A program made the translations under genes and the position numbers. Below, piece after piece: positions 25,968-33,947 of a DNA stretch of 64,000 nt. How positions within the stretch are numbered: the first letter of the stretch is position 1; every line of letters starts with the position of its first letter. This DNA is from Humibacter sp049446075 (GTDB taxonomy: Bacteria; Actinomycetota; Actinomycetes; Actinomycetales; Microbacteriaceae): NCBI RefSeq assembly GCF_049446075.1, contig NZ_JBMSEB010000001.1, positions 124,001-188,000 on the forward strand. The letters run 5' to 3'. The notes beneath the pieces were generated by a model. It saw nothing but the letters and a program-made list of their open reading frames with translations. It was not told the DNA's origin and did not search any database.

Positions 25968-27158
25968 TCACCTCGACTTCTTGCCCGCTCGACGACGCGC
26001 GGCGCGATTCGGCAGGTCAGTCCTGAAGAGCCATTCGGGTGTCATGTGCTTGAACACAGTGTGATAGACGGGCGCAAGGGAGTTGTTGGGGGCGAGGCGC
26101 CGTGTCTCGACGATCATCTCGTGAGCGGCGCTCGAGAGACCGCGTGCCCACTGCACCCAGGCGTAAGCGCACCTGACCCATGCCACATCGGGGAGTGGGC
26201 AGTGCGCGATCGCTCGCCCGAGGAGGACGGCACCCGCGTGCAGCCGTTCGGGCGAGGGGATCTCGCGTGTCTGTCCGGTCAGGAGGTCTGACAGTCGCTC
26301 GTTGAGCTTGCTGTCGACTCCGCGAGCGTCCTGTTCCATCAGTATGTCGTTGGGTTCACAGCCGGCCTTGGCTGCCGCTTCACGCACCGCCAGTGTGCTG
26401 GACCAGGAGAGAGCACCCGTGGCAGGGCCGAATGCGATCTGCAGTATGGTCCGGTCCACGGCGCCCTCGGAGTCGATCTGGGCGATGAGCCGTGCCAATG
26501 TGCGTGCCGGTGTCTGCACCTGGTCGCGTTCCAGCGCCGTCTCGAGGAATTCCACTGGGTCAGGTGGTGCGACTTGTCGCAGGCGGCCGAACGAATCGCG
26601 CTCGGACTGATCGAAGCGTCGGGCGAGCACGAATTCGGTGACGCGTCGAGCGAGTCTCGGATCGGGCTCCGGCAACGTCACTGCCGGGTCGATGCGAGCC
26701 TCGTCTGGGATCTGTTTCGTGTGCGCCTCGATCTCGGATAACGAACGCGGAGTTGCGAGGTTGCCCTCGAAATACTGCATCCAGCCGTCACCGGCGACGA
26801 TCGCAGCATCCTTGATGTGGTACCCGGATTGGTGCAGCCGCTCGAGAACGAGTCCGAAGGCGTCGTACCACTGCGGGCCGACTTCGCCGAACGGCTCATC
26901 TCGGTAGATGGCCACCGACACGCTCGTGCAATCGTCGAGCCGCGAGAGCGTTCCGAGCGCCGCCGTTGCGAGCAACCGTGCAGTGTCTGGCGAGGGCGAC
27001 CGCTCTGTGCCGATTCGCAGTGCACGCGACGCTTGGTTACCAACGAATGGTGCGATGACGAGGCGATTGCGAACAGGCGCACCCGCTAGAACCGGCAGAA
27101 ATGCGAGCAGCTCGGCCGTGGACAAGAGCTTGACGATGGGAATCGTGCTGGTGGACAT
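25968..27158 (-). CDS. DUF4192 family protein
   Basis: A 396-residue protein of the actinobacterial DUF4192 family, of unknown function. The N-terminal part has the family start pattern IVKLLSTAELLAFLPVLAG followed by RNRLVIAPFVGN; the C-terminal half is helical, with a Trp-rich segment (VRCAYAWVQWARGLSSAAHEM) and a basic tail (RRRAGKKSR). The reading frame continues for 73 codons upstream, but only the ATG used here gives the family N-terminus. No membrane helix or enzyme motif is visible. It stands alone on its strand. Confidence 0.78.
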   Translation of the reverse strand: MSTSTIPIVKLLSTAELLAFLPVLAGAPVRNRLVIAPFVGNQASRALRIGTERSPSPDTARLLATAALGTLSRLDDCTSVSVAIYRDEPFGEVGPQWYDAFGLVLERLHQSGYHIKDAAIVAGDGWMQYFEGNLATPRSLSEIEAHTKQIPDEARIDPAVTLPEPDPRLARRVTEFVLARRFDQSERDSFGRLRQVAPPDPVEFLETALERDQVQTPARTLARLIAQIDSEGAVDRTILQIAFGPATGALSWSSTLAVREAAAKAGCEPNDILMEQDARGVDSKLNERLSDLLTGQTREIPSPERLHAGAVLLGRAIAHCPLPDVAWVRCAYAWVQWARGLSSAAHEMIVETRRLAPNNSLAPVYHTVFKHMTPEWLFRTDLPNRAARRRAGKKSR

Positions 27159-27389
27159 GCGACCAATGGTGTGGCCGACGATGACCGCCGAGGAACGTGA
27201 GCACGCGATCTGGGGATAACTCCACCTGTGGATGATTCGACGCGCATATTGTCGTGCTCCGAGTCGGCGAAGGGCGCCGTCCAGGACAGCCCGCGGATGC
27301 TCGATTTGTTCAAGCGCTGGCCGGGCGGCATTTTGTACTTTCGCTCCATGGCTTCTCGGGAGCCCGGCTCCATGCACGGCTTCATCCGA

Positions 27390-27500
27390 TTTCGTCCTCG
27401 ACAGATCGCCTGCCGCCTACCGAGGAAACCTTGCTCGGCTGTCGGCGGCTAAGCCCAAGTACGACCCGGCCGGGTTCTTCCGCTTCCGGCAGCCGAGACC
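27390..27500 (+). pseudogene. C-terminal remnant of a BBE-type FAD-dependent oxidoreductase
   Basis: In one plus-strand frame the stretch encodes AYRGNLARLSAAKPKYDP followed by AGFFRFRQ. This is the closing pattern of FAD-linked oxidoreductases with a berberine-bridge (BBE) domain, where a NYxRL-x-x-x-KxKYDPxxxFRFxQ ending is usual. No FAD-binding or other upstream part is present, and the sequence before it is unlike the family. It is therefore read as the tail of a deleted gene. The similarity is from memory of the family pattern. Confidence 0.5.
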
Positions 27501-27503
27501 ACC

Positions 27504-27522
27504 GGGCCTGTCCGACAGGCCC
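27504..27522. repeat. Perfect inverted repeat upstream of the DHFR-like gene
   Basis: GGGCCTGTC and GACAGGCCC are perfect arms around a single base, about 40 bp before the next start codon. It could be the terminator of the lost oxidoreductase gene or an operator for the next operon; no T-run follows. Confidence 0.5.
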
Positions 27523-27561
27523 GACCGACTACCGACAGGGCGAAACGAAAGAGGTTCAAGC

Positions 27562-28155
27562 ATGAGTAGTGTCATCTGCGGACTGGCCGTCTCCGTCGAC
27601 GGCTTCATCACGGGCTGCGATACCGGCCCGGGACGCGGCCTCGGCGACGGCGGCGCTCTCTTCGACTGGTACGGCAGCGGGGACGTGCCCAGCAAGGTCT
27701 TCGACGGGTTCCACCTCACTGAGCCGAGCGCGCGGATCTTCGACGCGCTCGCCTCTCGAATCGGCGCATCGCTCGCCGGCCACACCACCTACACCGATTC
27801 GGAGAACTTCGCAGGAGGGGCGCCGCATCCCACGGCACCACTGGTCGTTCTGAGTCATAGTGCGTTCGCCCCGGCGAACGGTCGGCAGACGATTGTCACC
27901 ACCGGCATCGGCGACGCCATCGAGGAGGCCAAACGGCTTGCAGCAGACAAGGACGTCGGTCTTATGGGCGGTGTCCCGGTGACAGAGGCGCTCAAAGCCG
28001 GGCTTGTGGACGAGCTGATCCTGCACCAGGTGCCGATTCTGCTTGGGGCGGGCAGGCGATTCTTCAACGCGCGTCCCGAACACATCCGGCTGCGCATCCG
28101 CGAAGTGGTCAGCGCGCCGGACGTCACTCACCTCCACTATGAGGTGCAGCGATGA
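27562..28155 (+). CDS. Dihydrofolate-reductase-like (RibD C-terminal fold) protein
   Basis: A 197-residue protein with the RibD C-terminal/dihydrofolate reductase fold: an N-terminal VICGLAVSVDGFITG, a central GLMGGVPVTEALKAGLVDELILHQVPILLGAGRRFF, and an ending typical of YyaP/YwjB-like reductases. These proteins bind NADPH; the substrate is usually unknown. A GAAAGAGG ribosome site precedes the ATG. The stop overlaps the next start (ATGA), so it forms a two-gene operon with the epimerase-like protein. Confidence 0.85.
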   Translation: MSSVICGLAVSVDGFITGCDTGPGRGLGDGGALFDWYGSGDVPSKVFDGFHLTEPSARIFDALASRIGASLAGHTTYTDSENFAGGAPHPTAPLVVLSHSAFAPANGRQTIVTTGIGDAIEEAKRLAADKDVGLMGGVPVTEALKAGLVDELILHQVPILLGAGRRFFNARPEHIRLRIREVVSAPDVTHLHYEVQR

Positions 28156-29072
28156 TCCTCGTCACCGGCGGCCTCGGCATGATCGGTGCACACACCGCAG
28201 GCGCCCTCGCCGATCGAGGTGAAGAGGTTGTCGTCACCGCCCACCGGAGCATGCAGGTGCCGTCGTTCCTCGTCGGCCGCGTCACGGTCGAAACCCTCGA
28301 TCTCACCGACCGGGAAGCAATCCTTACCCTCGCCGACAGGTACGAGATCCGCGACATCGTGCACCTGGCCGGCAGCATCCCCGAGGCGAACCCCGTCGAA
28401 TTCTTCCGCAGGGACCTCTCCGCACTGCTGAATGTGCTGGAAGCCGCCCGCGCCTGGGACGTGCGCCGGTTCGCCGTTGCGAGCAGTATCAGCGTCTACA
28501 CCGGCCGACCAGAAGTCTCCTGGCGCGAGGAGATGGACTTGCCGCTTGCCAACCTCCCACACGCGATCGGCGCCTTCAAGAAGGCCGTCGAACCCCTCAC
28601 AATGTCTGCGCTTGCTGGCACGCGAGTGCAGCCGCTCCTGCTCCGGATCGGGAGCACTTGGGGCCCACTGATGGATCCAGAATCGCCCTTCAACATCATC
28701 CCGCCTTACGTCGGAGCCCTGCGGCGCGGCGACGTGCCACCGGCCCTGCACGCCGACGACGGCGGCGACTTCGGCTACGCCCCCGACACCGGTCGTGCCA
28801 TCGCGCTCCTGATGACCGCTGACCGGTTGTTCCACACTGCTTACAACGTCTCTAGCGGTCACCGTTACACGCATCGAGAGCTTGCGGATGCCCTGGCCGC
28901 GGCGGTCCCCGGCTGGCGCGTGGACGTGCTCGATGGCCGATCCGCTGGCCCGGGGGAGGACCCATACCTGGACATCTCCCGCTTGACTGCGGAAACCGGG
29001 TTCGCCCCTCACTTCGATGTCGCCGGTGCTGTTGGCCACTATGTCGCCTGGCGCACCGCCAATCCCCGCTGA
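28152..29072 (+). CDS. NAD-dependent epimerase/dehydratase family protein (atypical)
   Basis: A 306-residue extended-SDR protein. The nucleotide-binding loop TGGLGMIG is at residues 5-12, and HLAGSIPEANPVEFFRRD and SSISVYTG match the family core. The usual catalytic YXXXK is not intact: the lysine segment reads HAIGAFKKA, with Ile where the tyrosine is expected. It may therefore be a non-catalytic or altered enzyme. Coupled to the DHFR-like gene upstream. The substrate is unknown. Confidence 0.8.
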   Translation: MILVTGGLGMIGAHTAGALADRGEEVVVTAHRSMQVPSFLVGRVTVETLDLTDREAILTLADRYEIRDIVHLAGSIPEANPVEFFRRDLSALLNVLEAARAWDVRRFAVASSISVYTGRPEVSWREEMDLPLANLPHAIGAFKKAVEPLTMSALAGTRVQPLLLRIGSTWGPLMDPESPFNIIPPYVGALRRGDVPPALHADDGGDFGYAPDTGRAIALLMTADRLFHTAYNVSSGHRYTHRELADALAAAVPGWRVDVLDGRSAGPGEDPYLDISRLTAETGFAPHFDVAGAVGHYVAWRTANPR

Positions 29073-29415
29073 GCACGCTCCGACGTGGCTGCAATCTCGT
29101 TCGCCCGCATCCGTCCGGGAGGAATCCGTATGGCATCATCCACAGCCGGCCGCTCGATGTCGGTTCGACTCTGCAGACCCTCAGACGCTTGTGGCTGTTG
29201 TGCGCTGCGGTCTCGCTGGTCGCTCTCGGCACTGCGGCGATCCTGGCCGCGGTCGATCCCAGCGACGTGAACTGGGTGGCTACCCCGTGTGGATGAAGGT
29301 CGAACAGGCGGTTGTCGGCATCATCATTGCCATCATCGCGGTGTACTTGCATAGGCGCGTAGTGCGGCTGGCGTTCTCCAGGAACCGCTGACAATCTGGT
29401 GCAGTGGGAGCGAAC
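29073..29415. other. 343-bp interval with degraded coding sequence
   Basis: Between the epimerase-like gene and the AraC-family gene. It holds a frameshifted two-helix membrane protein remnant, described separately, and the GGGAG ribosome site of the AraC-type gene. No intact gene was recognised. Confidence 0.6.
29115..29391 (+). pseudogene. Frameshifted small two-helix membrane protein
   Basis: One frame encodes TLQTLRRLWLLCAAVSLVA and on to a hydrophobic helix ending DPSDVNWVA, then meets a stop at about 29294. The next frame continues with YPVWMKVEQAVVG and a second helix (IIIAIIAVYLHRRVVRL) to a stop at 29391. Joining the two near 29275 by a one-base shift gives a coherent small membrane protein. 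No start codon is seen before the first helix, so the 5' end is also damaged. The family is not named with certainty. Confidence 0.4.
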
Positions 29416-30243
29416 GTGGATTCGTATATCGAGCGGCCGCCGACGCCGGCGCTCGCCCACCTCGTGCGCACCGTCTGGGTCCACAGCACCGGCGCGGCGC
29501 CCTACCTGCAACGTCACCTGCCGACCGGCGGTGTCGAGATCGATGTTCCGCTCGGCGGCCGCCCGCGCCTCACTGGGCCGCTGACCGGCCCGCGCCTGGA
29601 GGTCATTCCGCCACACAGCACCATCATCGGCGTACGATTTCTGCCCGCGGCTGCGCCTCCGCTGCCCGTCATGCTCGACGAGCTGGTGGACCACCATGTC
29701 GACCTGGCGGACCTGTGGGGCGCCATGGCCGATCGACTCGGCGAAGCCATGGCCGAAGCGGACGGGGTCGAGGGCGCTGTGGCCGCCCTGGAGATGATTC
29801 TTCTGCGTGAATTCCGTACCGCGCAGAACGTGGACCGGCTTTTCCGGGAGGCGGTCTCCGTGCTCATGCCGTGGCGCCCAATGGAGGTCGGCGCGGTCGC
29901 CGCGCACATCTCGCTCTCAGAAAGTCAACTACGACGGCGTTCCCTCCAGGCGGCTGGGCTCAGCCCGAAGGTGCTTCAGCGAACGCTGCGCTTCCAAGGG
30001 TTCCTCGCCCTCGCTCAAGCCGGCAGCACGGCGACGGGCAGACGCGGCGCCGATGGAATCGCCGGCATCGCAGTCGATGCCGGGTACGCCGATCAGGCGC
30101 ACTTGAACCGCGAATGCCTCCGTTTGACCGGCCTTACCCCCAGAGAACTGCTCCATGGCGATGTCGAACGGTGCGCTTGCGGTCACGATCACTCCGCGTC
30201 CTACCTGCCGTTTCTCGCCACTCGGACGGCGGGCGCACGGTAA
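29416..30243 (+). CDS. AraC-family transcriptional regulator
   Basis: A 275-residue regulator. The C-terminal two-helix-turn-helix domain covers about residues 145-250: VGAVAAHISLSESQLRRRSLQAAGLSPKVLQRTLRFQGFL for the first part and GIAGIAVDAGYADQAHLNREC with LTGLTPRELL for the second. The N-terminal 140 residues resemble the DUF6597-type ligand domain. The GTG chosen has a GGGAG ribosome site at good distance; an in-frame GTG four codons earlier lies within that site. It ends with a CGHDH-type Cys/His stretch. Targets are unknown; the neighbouring reductase operon is a candidate. Confidence 0.85.
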   Translation: MDSYIERPPTPALAHLVRTVWVHSTGAAPYLQRHLPTGGVEIDVPLGGRPRLTGPLTGPRLEVIPPHSTIIGVRFLPAAAPPLPVMLDELVDHHVDLADLWGAMADRLGEAMAEADGVEGAVAALEMILLREFRTAQNVDRLFREAVSVLMPWRPMEVGAVAAHISLSESQLRRRSLQAAGLSPKVLQRTLRFQGFLALAQAGSTATGRRGADGIAGIAVDAGYADQAHLNRECLRLTGLTPRELLHGDVERCACGHDHSASYLPFLATRTAGAR

Positions 30244-30269
30244 GTGCAGTCGCCGGCGAATAGACGAAA

Positions 30270-31907
30270 TCAGTCCCCGGCAAGGTACGCGTGCACCGAA
30301 GCCACCGCGACGGATCCTTCGCCCACGGCTGAGGCAACACGCTTCACGGAACCGGAACGACAGTCACCGACGGCGAAGACCCCGGGTACCGACGTCGCAT
30401 ACCGGCCGTCGGTGTTGACGAATCCACGGGCGTCGAGTTCGACGCCCGCTTCCCGAAGCCAGTCGGTGCGGGGGACAGCCCCGATCATGACAAACAGTCC
30501 ACTCACCTCGACACGTACGTGGCTCGTTGGGCTCTCGTCGGACCAGACCACCTCGCGCAGGTGGTCATCGCCTTCCGCGGACAGCAGGTGCGACGCCGTA
30601 TGAACGCTGATTCTGTCGTGGCTCAACAGACGCTGTGCGAGGTAGCTGGACATCGTCTCGGTCAGGCTGTCTCGCCGAACCAGGACATGCACATGCCGAG
30701 CATGCTGCGCCAGGAAAAGTGCGGCCTGCCCCGCGGAGTTGGCGCCACCGACCACCACGACGTCGCTGCCGAAGCACTCGCGAACCTCCAGCTCGGTTGC
30801 GGCATGGTAGACGCCTCGGCCCTCGAACTCAGGGATGCCCGGCACCTCCAGCTCGCGATACTGCACACCGGCAGCAACGACGACACTGCGCGTCGACACC
30901 TCGGTCTCGTCGTCCAACCTCGCCGCGAAGCCGTGCTGTGTGAGCCGGAGGGCGGTCACCGAGCGCGGAGCGACCAGCCGCGCCCCGAACTTCACAGCCT
31001 GCAGCGTTGCCGCTCGGGTCAACTCGCGGCCGGATATCCCACGCGCAAACCCGAGGTAGTTCTCGATCCTCGACGACGTACCCGCCTGACCACCGGGCGC
31101 CACCTCGTCGACGAGCGCCACCTGGAGCCCCTCGGATGCGCCGTACACCGCCGCTGCGAGCCCGGCCGGTCCAGCCCCGACGATGAGTAGATCAGTCGAC
31201 TCGTTACCTTTGGGTGCGGCGAGATCGAGGCCAAACGCGATTGCCAGCTCCCGCGCGGTCGGCTGTGGAAGAACGCGCTGCCTGCCGGTCACCACCGCGG
31301 GCCCGGCCTCGGGCAGCTGGCAGGTTGCGATCAAAGCACGCCATGCCTCGCGGTCGCTCCGCAGAACCATCCGGTACGGCAGGTCGTTGCGCTCGACGAA
31401 TGCCCGCATCGTGCGGAAGTCCCGGTCGCCCTCGTCTCCGGCCAGTACCAGTCCACCCTCGCCGCGCTGCACCAACAACCGCCGCCGCGCCTCGAAAGCG
31501 GCCATCAGGAAGTCGCCAACGACGATCGAGGAGGCCATCAGGCGTTTCACGTCCGAGGTCCGTACCCGAAGCAGGGCGCTGCCCTTCGCCGCAGCCCCCG
31601 CGAGGAACGCGGGCTGCCCCATCAGCATGCCTAGTTCGCCGACGAAGTCGCCGGTCTCGACCACGAATACCACTCGGCCGTCTCTGCGATCGATGAGGTG
31701 AATCACGCCGTTCAGCACAAGGTAGAGGTCGTAATCATCTCCGGCATCCCACAGCACCTCGTCCGCATCCAAGTGGAGTACCTCACCGACGGAAGACAAA
31801 GACTCCCGCACCTCCGGCTTGAGCTCCGGCCAGGAGTCATCGTCGAGCGGCAGCTCGTGGTGCGAAGAGAAGAACGTGCGGTCGTCTGGGGAAGGGCTAA
31901 GACTCAC
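30270..31907 (-). CDS. Cyclic nucleotide-binding domain fused to a thioredoxin reductase-like FAD oxidoreductase
   Basis: A 545-residue fusion. Residues about 25-145 are a cNMP-binding domain (DADEVLWDAGDDYDLYLVLNG, GDFVGELGMLMGQPAFL). A thioredoxin-fold linker of about 90 residues follows (FRTMRAFVERNDLPYRMVL). From about 240 it is a TrxR-like flavoprotein with VGAGPAGLAAAVYGASEG, GGQAGTSSRIENYLGF, the NADP loop VVVGGANSAGQAA and GVFAVGDCRSG. The redox CXXC of true thioredoxin reductase is missing: the matching segment is VYHAATELE. It may therefore pass electrons to something other than thioredoxin. The 3' end nearly meets the AraC gene. Confidence 0.87.
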   Translation of the reverse strand: MSLSPSPDDRTFFSSHHELPLDDDSWPELKPEVRESLSSVGEVLHLDADEVLWDAGDDYDLYLVLNGVIHLIDRRDGRVVFVVETGDFVGELGMLMGQPAFLAGAAAKGSALLRVRTSDVKRLMASSIVVGDFLMAAFEARRRLLVQRGEGGLVLAGDEGDRDFRTMRAFVERNDLPYRMVLRSDREAWRALIATCQLPEAGPAVVTGRQRVLPQPTARELAIAFGLDLAAPKGNESTDLLIVGAGPAGLAAAVYGASEGLQVALVDEVAPGGQAGTSSRIENYLGFARGISGRELTRAATLQAVKFGARLVAPRSVTALRLTQHGFAARLDDETEVSTRSVVVAAGVQYRELEVPGIPEFEGRGVYHAATELEVRECFGSDVVVVGGANSAGQAALFLAQHARHVHVLVRRDSLTETMSSYLAQRLLSHDRISVHTASHLLSAEGDDHLREVVWSDESPTSHVRVEVSGLFVMIGAVPRTDWLREAGVELDARGFVNTDGRYATSVPGVFAVGDCRSGSVKRVASAVGEGSVAVASVHAYLAGD

Positions 31908-32006
31908 GGCATCCGACGGTAAGCACTGCGCCGTTCGAGGTCTTGAACGGATCGCGCACCGAGCGCGTACCCGGCGGCCCCGGCGACGGGCGGGCCACCT
32001 CTTCGC

Positions 32007-32801
32007 TCACCCAAGCGTCATGCGTGCGGTGTCGAGCTCGTAGGCTGCGCTCGCGAGGCGGGCGACGGCGGGCTTCACCGGGCGTAACGCCGCGGCAACG
32101 GCGCGGACCGCGATTCTCGGCACATGTCGCACGGAACCCGTGCGGCCCTGTTCCTGCCTGACGCGCTCGGCGAGCTGATTCATGGTTATGGGATCGCCGC
32201 CGAGTTCCGTGACGTGCCCCACAAGGAATGTCGGTGCCACTGCGCGAGTGATCTCGCGGGCGACGACGGCGACGCTGACGAAGCCGATCGGGTTCTCGCC
32301 TCGCCCGAGTACCACCGGGCCGCCCCGTCTTCCCGCGGAGGCGCCGAGGATCTCGATCCAGGTCTCCAAAAAGGGCAGCGCCCGCACGATGCTCCAGGGC
32401 GATCCGCTGGCCCGCAGGTACTGCTCAGCCGCCCATTTCGCTCTGGCGAGTTCGAGGGGACTGTCTGGATCCGCCCCCACCACGGACATCATCACGATCG
32501 ATGCGCCGCTCGACTCAACGGCTTTCTGGAGATTCCTGTTGCCGAGCATGTCGACGGATTCAGGCGTCTCGCCATCATGCCCGATGAGTCCGCACGCCGC
32601 CGACACGACGACTCGGACCCCTTGGACGGCCGGCACGAGCGATTCTGGAGCTCGAAGGTCGCCAAGGACGTAGTCCGCGCCGTGCACTCGCGGGATGCGA
32701 TCGGGGCGACGTGTGAGCACGCGGACCGACTCGCCCGTGGAGACAAGGCTCTCCACCAGGGTTGGGCCGAGAAAGCCGGTTCCACCGGTGACGAGGATCA
32801 T
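32007..32801 (-). CDS. NmrA/atypical SDR NAD(P)-binding protein
   Basis: A 264-residue protein with an N-terminal Rossmann loop TGGTGFLG (residues 5-12) and an NADP-type basic patch (VRVLTRRPDRI), the layout of NmrA-like or complex I assembly (NDUFA9-like) atypical SDRs. Such proteins bind NAD(P) as sensors or act as reductases. The ATG overlaps the stop of the SnoaL-like gene upstream (ATGA), so translation is coupled. The upstream frame remains open but gives no family match. The C-terminus ends ARMTLG. Confidence 0.82.
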   Translation of the reverse strand: MILVTGGTGFLGPTLVESLVSTGESVRVLTRRPDRIPRVHGADYVLGDLRAPESLVPAVQGVRVVVSAACGLIGHDGETPESVDMLGNRNLQKAVESSGASIVMMSVVGADPDSPLELARAKWAAEQYLRASGSPWSIVRALPFLETWIEILGASAGRRGGPVVLGRGENPIGFVSVAVVAREITRAVAPTFLVGHVTELGGDPITMNQLAERVRQEQGRTGSVRHVPRIAVRAVAAALRPVKPAVARLASAAYELDTARMTLG

Positions 32802-33232
32802 GGGATGGCGGTTTCGCCGGTTGTCACGACACGGGCGGAGGTCGTCGCATCCATGCCGGAGCGATCGACCGGCTCCATGTAGAAGCGGCCAGCGGTGAAT
32901 ACTCCGTCTCGAACGCTGAACAGCACGGGACCGCCCATCTCGAACCGGATGCCGTCCCTGCGGGTGCCCTGCATGGACCACTCCGTCCACACGAGGTTGC
33001 CGGCAGGATCACTTCGCAGTACGCGCGCCCGCAAATCGGGTACCGCACCGAATATCTGCCGCCAGTTGCTCTCGACTTGATCGCGGCCCTTGAATCCCCG
33101 GGCGGGATGCGCCGGTGTCTCGTTGACGAAATCAGGAGCAAAGCAGGCGACAAGTCCAGCTATGTCGTGTCTGTCGGTCGCGTCGGCGAGCTTCTCGACA
33201 AGAGCCGTCGGCGAGGTGTGAGTCGTGGACAT
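32798..33232 (-). CDS. SnoaL-like (NTF2-fold) polyketide-cyclase-type protein
   Basis: A 144-residue NTF2-fold protein with the SnoaL-like core: LVEKLADATDRHDIAGLVACFAPDFVNETPAHP, GRDQVESNWRQIFGAVPDL, and WTEWSMQGTRRDG. These small domains bind or isomerise hydrophobic ligands; a specific activity cannot be given. It is coupled to the NmrA-like gene and diverges from the TetR-family gene, across a short control region with a palindrome. The regulator is thus likely to control this two-gene operon. Confidence 0.82.
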   Translation of the reverse strand: MSTTHTSPTALVEKLADATDRHDIAGLVACFAPDFVNETPAHPARGFKGRDQVESNWRQIFGAVPDLRARVLRSDPAGNLVWTEWSMQGTRRDGIRFEMGGPVLFSVRDGVFTAGRFYMEPVDRSGMDATTSARVVTTGETAIP

Positions 33233-33250
33233 CTTCGTCACCTCATATTT

Positions 33251-33268
33251 GATACAGTCGATTGTATC
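33251..33268. promoter_or_regulatory. Candidate TetR operator between divergent genes
   Basis: GATACA, six bases, then TGTATC: a perfect 6-bp inverted repeat in the 46-bp gap between the SnoaL-like gene and the TetR-family gene. The A/T-rich half-sites stand out in this GC-rich DNA. Its position 10 bp before the regulator start and 18 bp before the other gene fits autoregulation and repression of the operon. Confidence 0.6.
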
Positions 33269-33278
33269 TAAAATCAGT

Positions 33279-33923
33279 ATGGGACCGAGGATGCCTGCCG
33301 TCAATAGCCGCCGACCGTACGACTCGACATCGCGACGTGAACGTGCCGCGCGTGCGCGCGCGAAAGTGCTCGAGGTGGCGCGTGTGCGCTTTCTGCGCGA
33401 TGGTTACGCGGCCACGACGGTCTCCGCCATCGCAGCCGACGGGGGAGTGTCGCCCGAATTCGTCTACAAGGCATTCGGGAGCAAGGCAGGGCTCGCGCGT
33501 TCCCTTGCCGAGAATGCTCTCCTTGGGGAAGGGCCGATACCCGCTGAGCAGCGAAGCGACGAGCTGCAAGCCGCGGTCCACGATCCGCGCAGCATCATCA
33601 CGGCCTGGGCCGCCCTGACTCTCGAGGTCGCGCCCCGCGTCGCCCCGATCCTTCTCTTACTGAAAGCCGCAGCGGCTTCGGACGATGAGGTGTCCAGGCT
33701 GGCCGCGTCCCTTGAGGAGGAACGGCTTGCGCGCATGGCTCACAACGCGATGGCGATCCGCCCCCATCTCCGAGTCGGGATGACGGATGCCGAATGCCGA
33801 GACATCCTGTGGACGTACAGTTCCCCCGAGTTGTACGACCTGCTTGTCATCCATAGGCAATGGCCTCTCGAGCGTTATGGGCGGTTCATCGAAGAAGGCA
33901 TGGCTACGGCGATGCTGGGCTGA
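33279..33923 (+). CDS. TetR-family transcriptional regulator
   Basis: A 214-residue regulator. The N-terminal HTH covers about residues 18-65: RARAKVLEVARVRFLRDGYAATTVSAIAADGGVSPEFVYKAFGSKAGLARSL. The rest is an all-helical ligand-binding domain with DUF-like Trp and Leu patterns. The frame is open further upstream, across the operator, so the start was placed after the palindrome; a second ATG four codons later is also possible. It converges on the sigma factor gene with 24 bp between stops. Confidence 0.87.
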   Translation: MGPRMPAVNSRRPYDSTSRRERAARARAKVLEVARVRFLRDGYAATTVSAIAADGGVSPEFVYKAFGSKAGLARSLAENALLGEGPIPAEQRSDELQAAVHDPRSIITAWAALTLEVAPRVAPILLLLKAAAASDDEVSRLAASLEEERLARMAHNAMAIRPHLRVGMTDAECRDILWTYSSPELYDLLVIHRQWPLERYGRFIEEGMATAMLG

Positions 33924-33947
33924 TTGTCCATTCGGCGTGCGGTTGCC

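Larger units (their letters stand above)
27159..27561. other. 403-bp intergenic interval with a decayed gene end
   Basis: Between the divergent DUF4192 and dihydrofolate-reductase-like genes. It contains the C-terminal remnant of a berberine-bridge-type oxidoreductase, a perfect 9-bp inverted repeat at 27504-27522 and the GAAAGAGG ribosome site of the next gene. No intact gene was recognised. Confidence 0.7.

Noticed and set aside
27159..27377. N-terminal extension of the DUF4192 protein
   Set aside because: The 73 extra codons have no family similarity and a better ATG gives the typical N-terminus.
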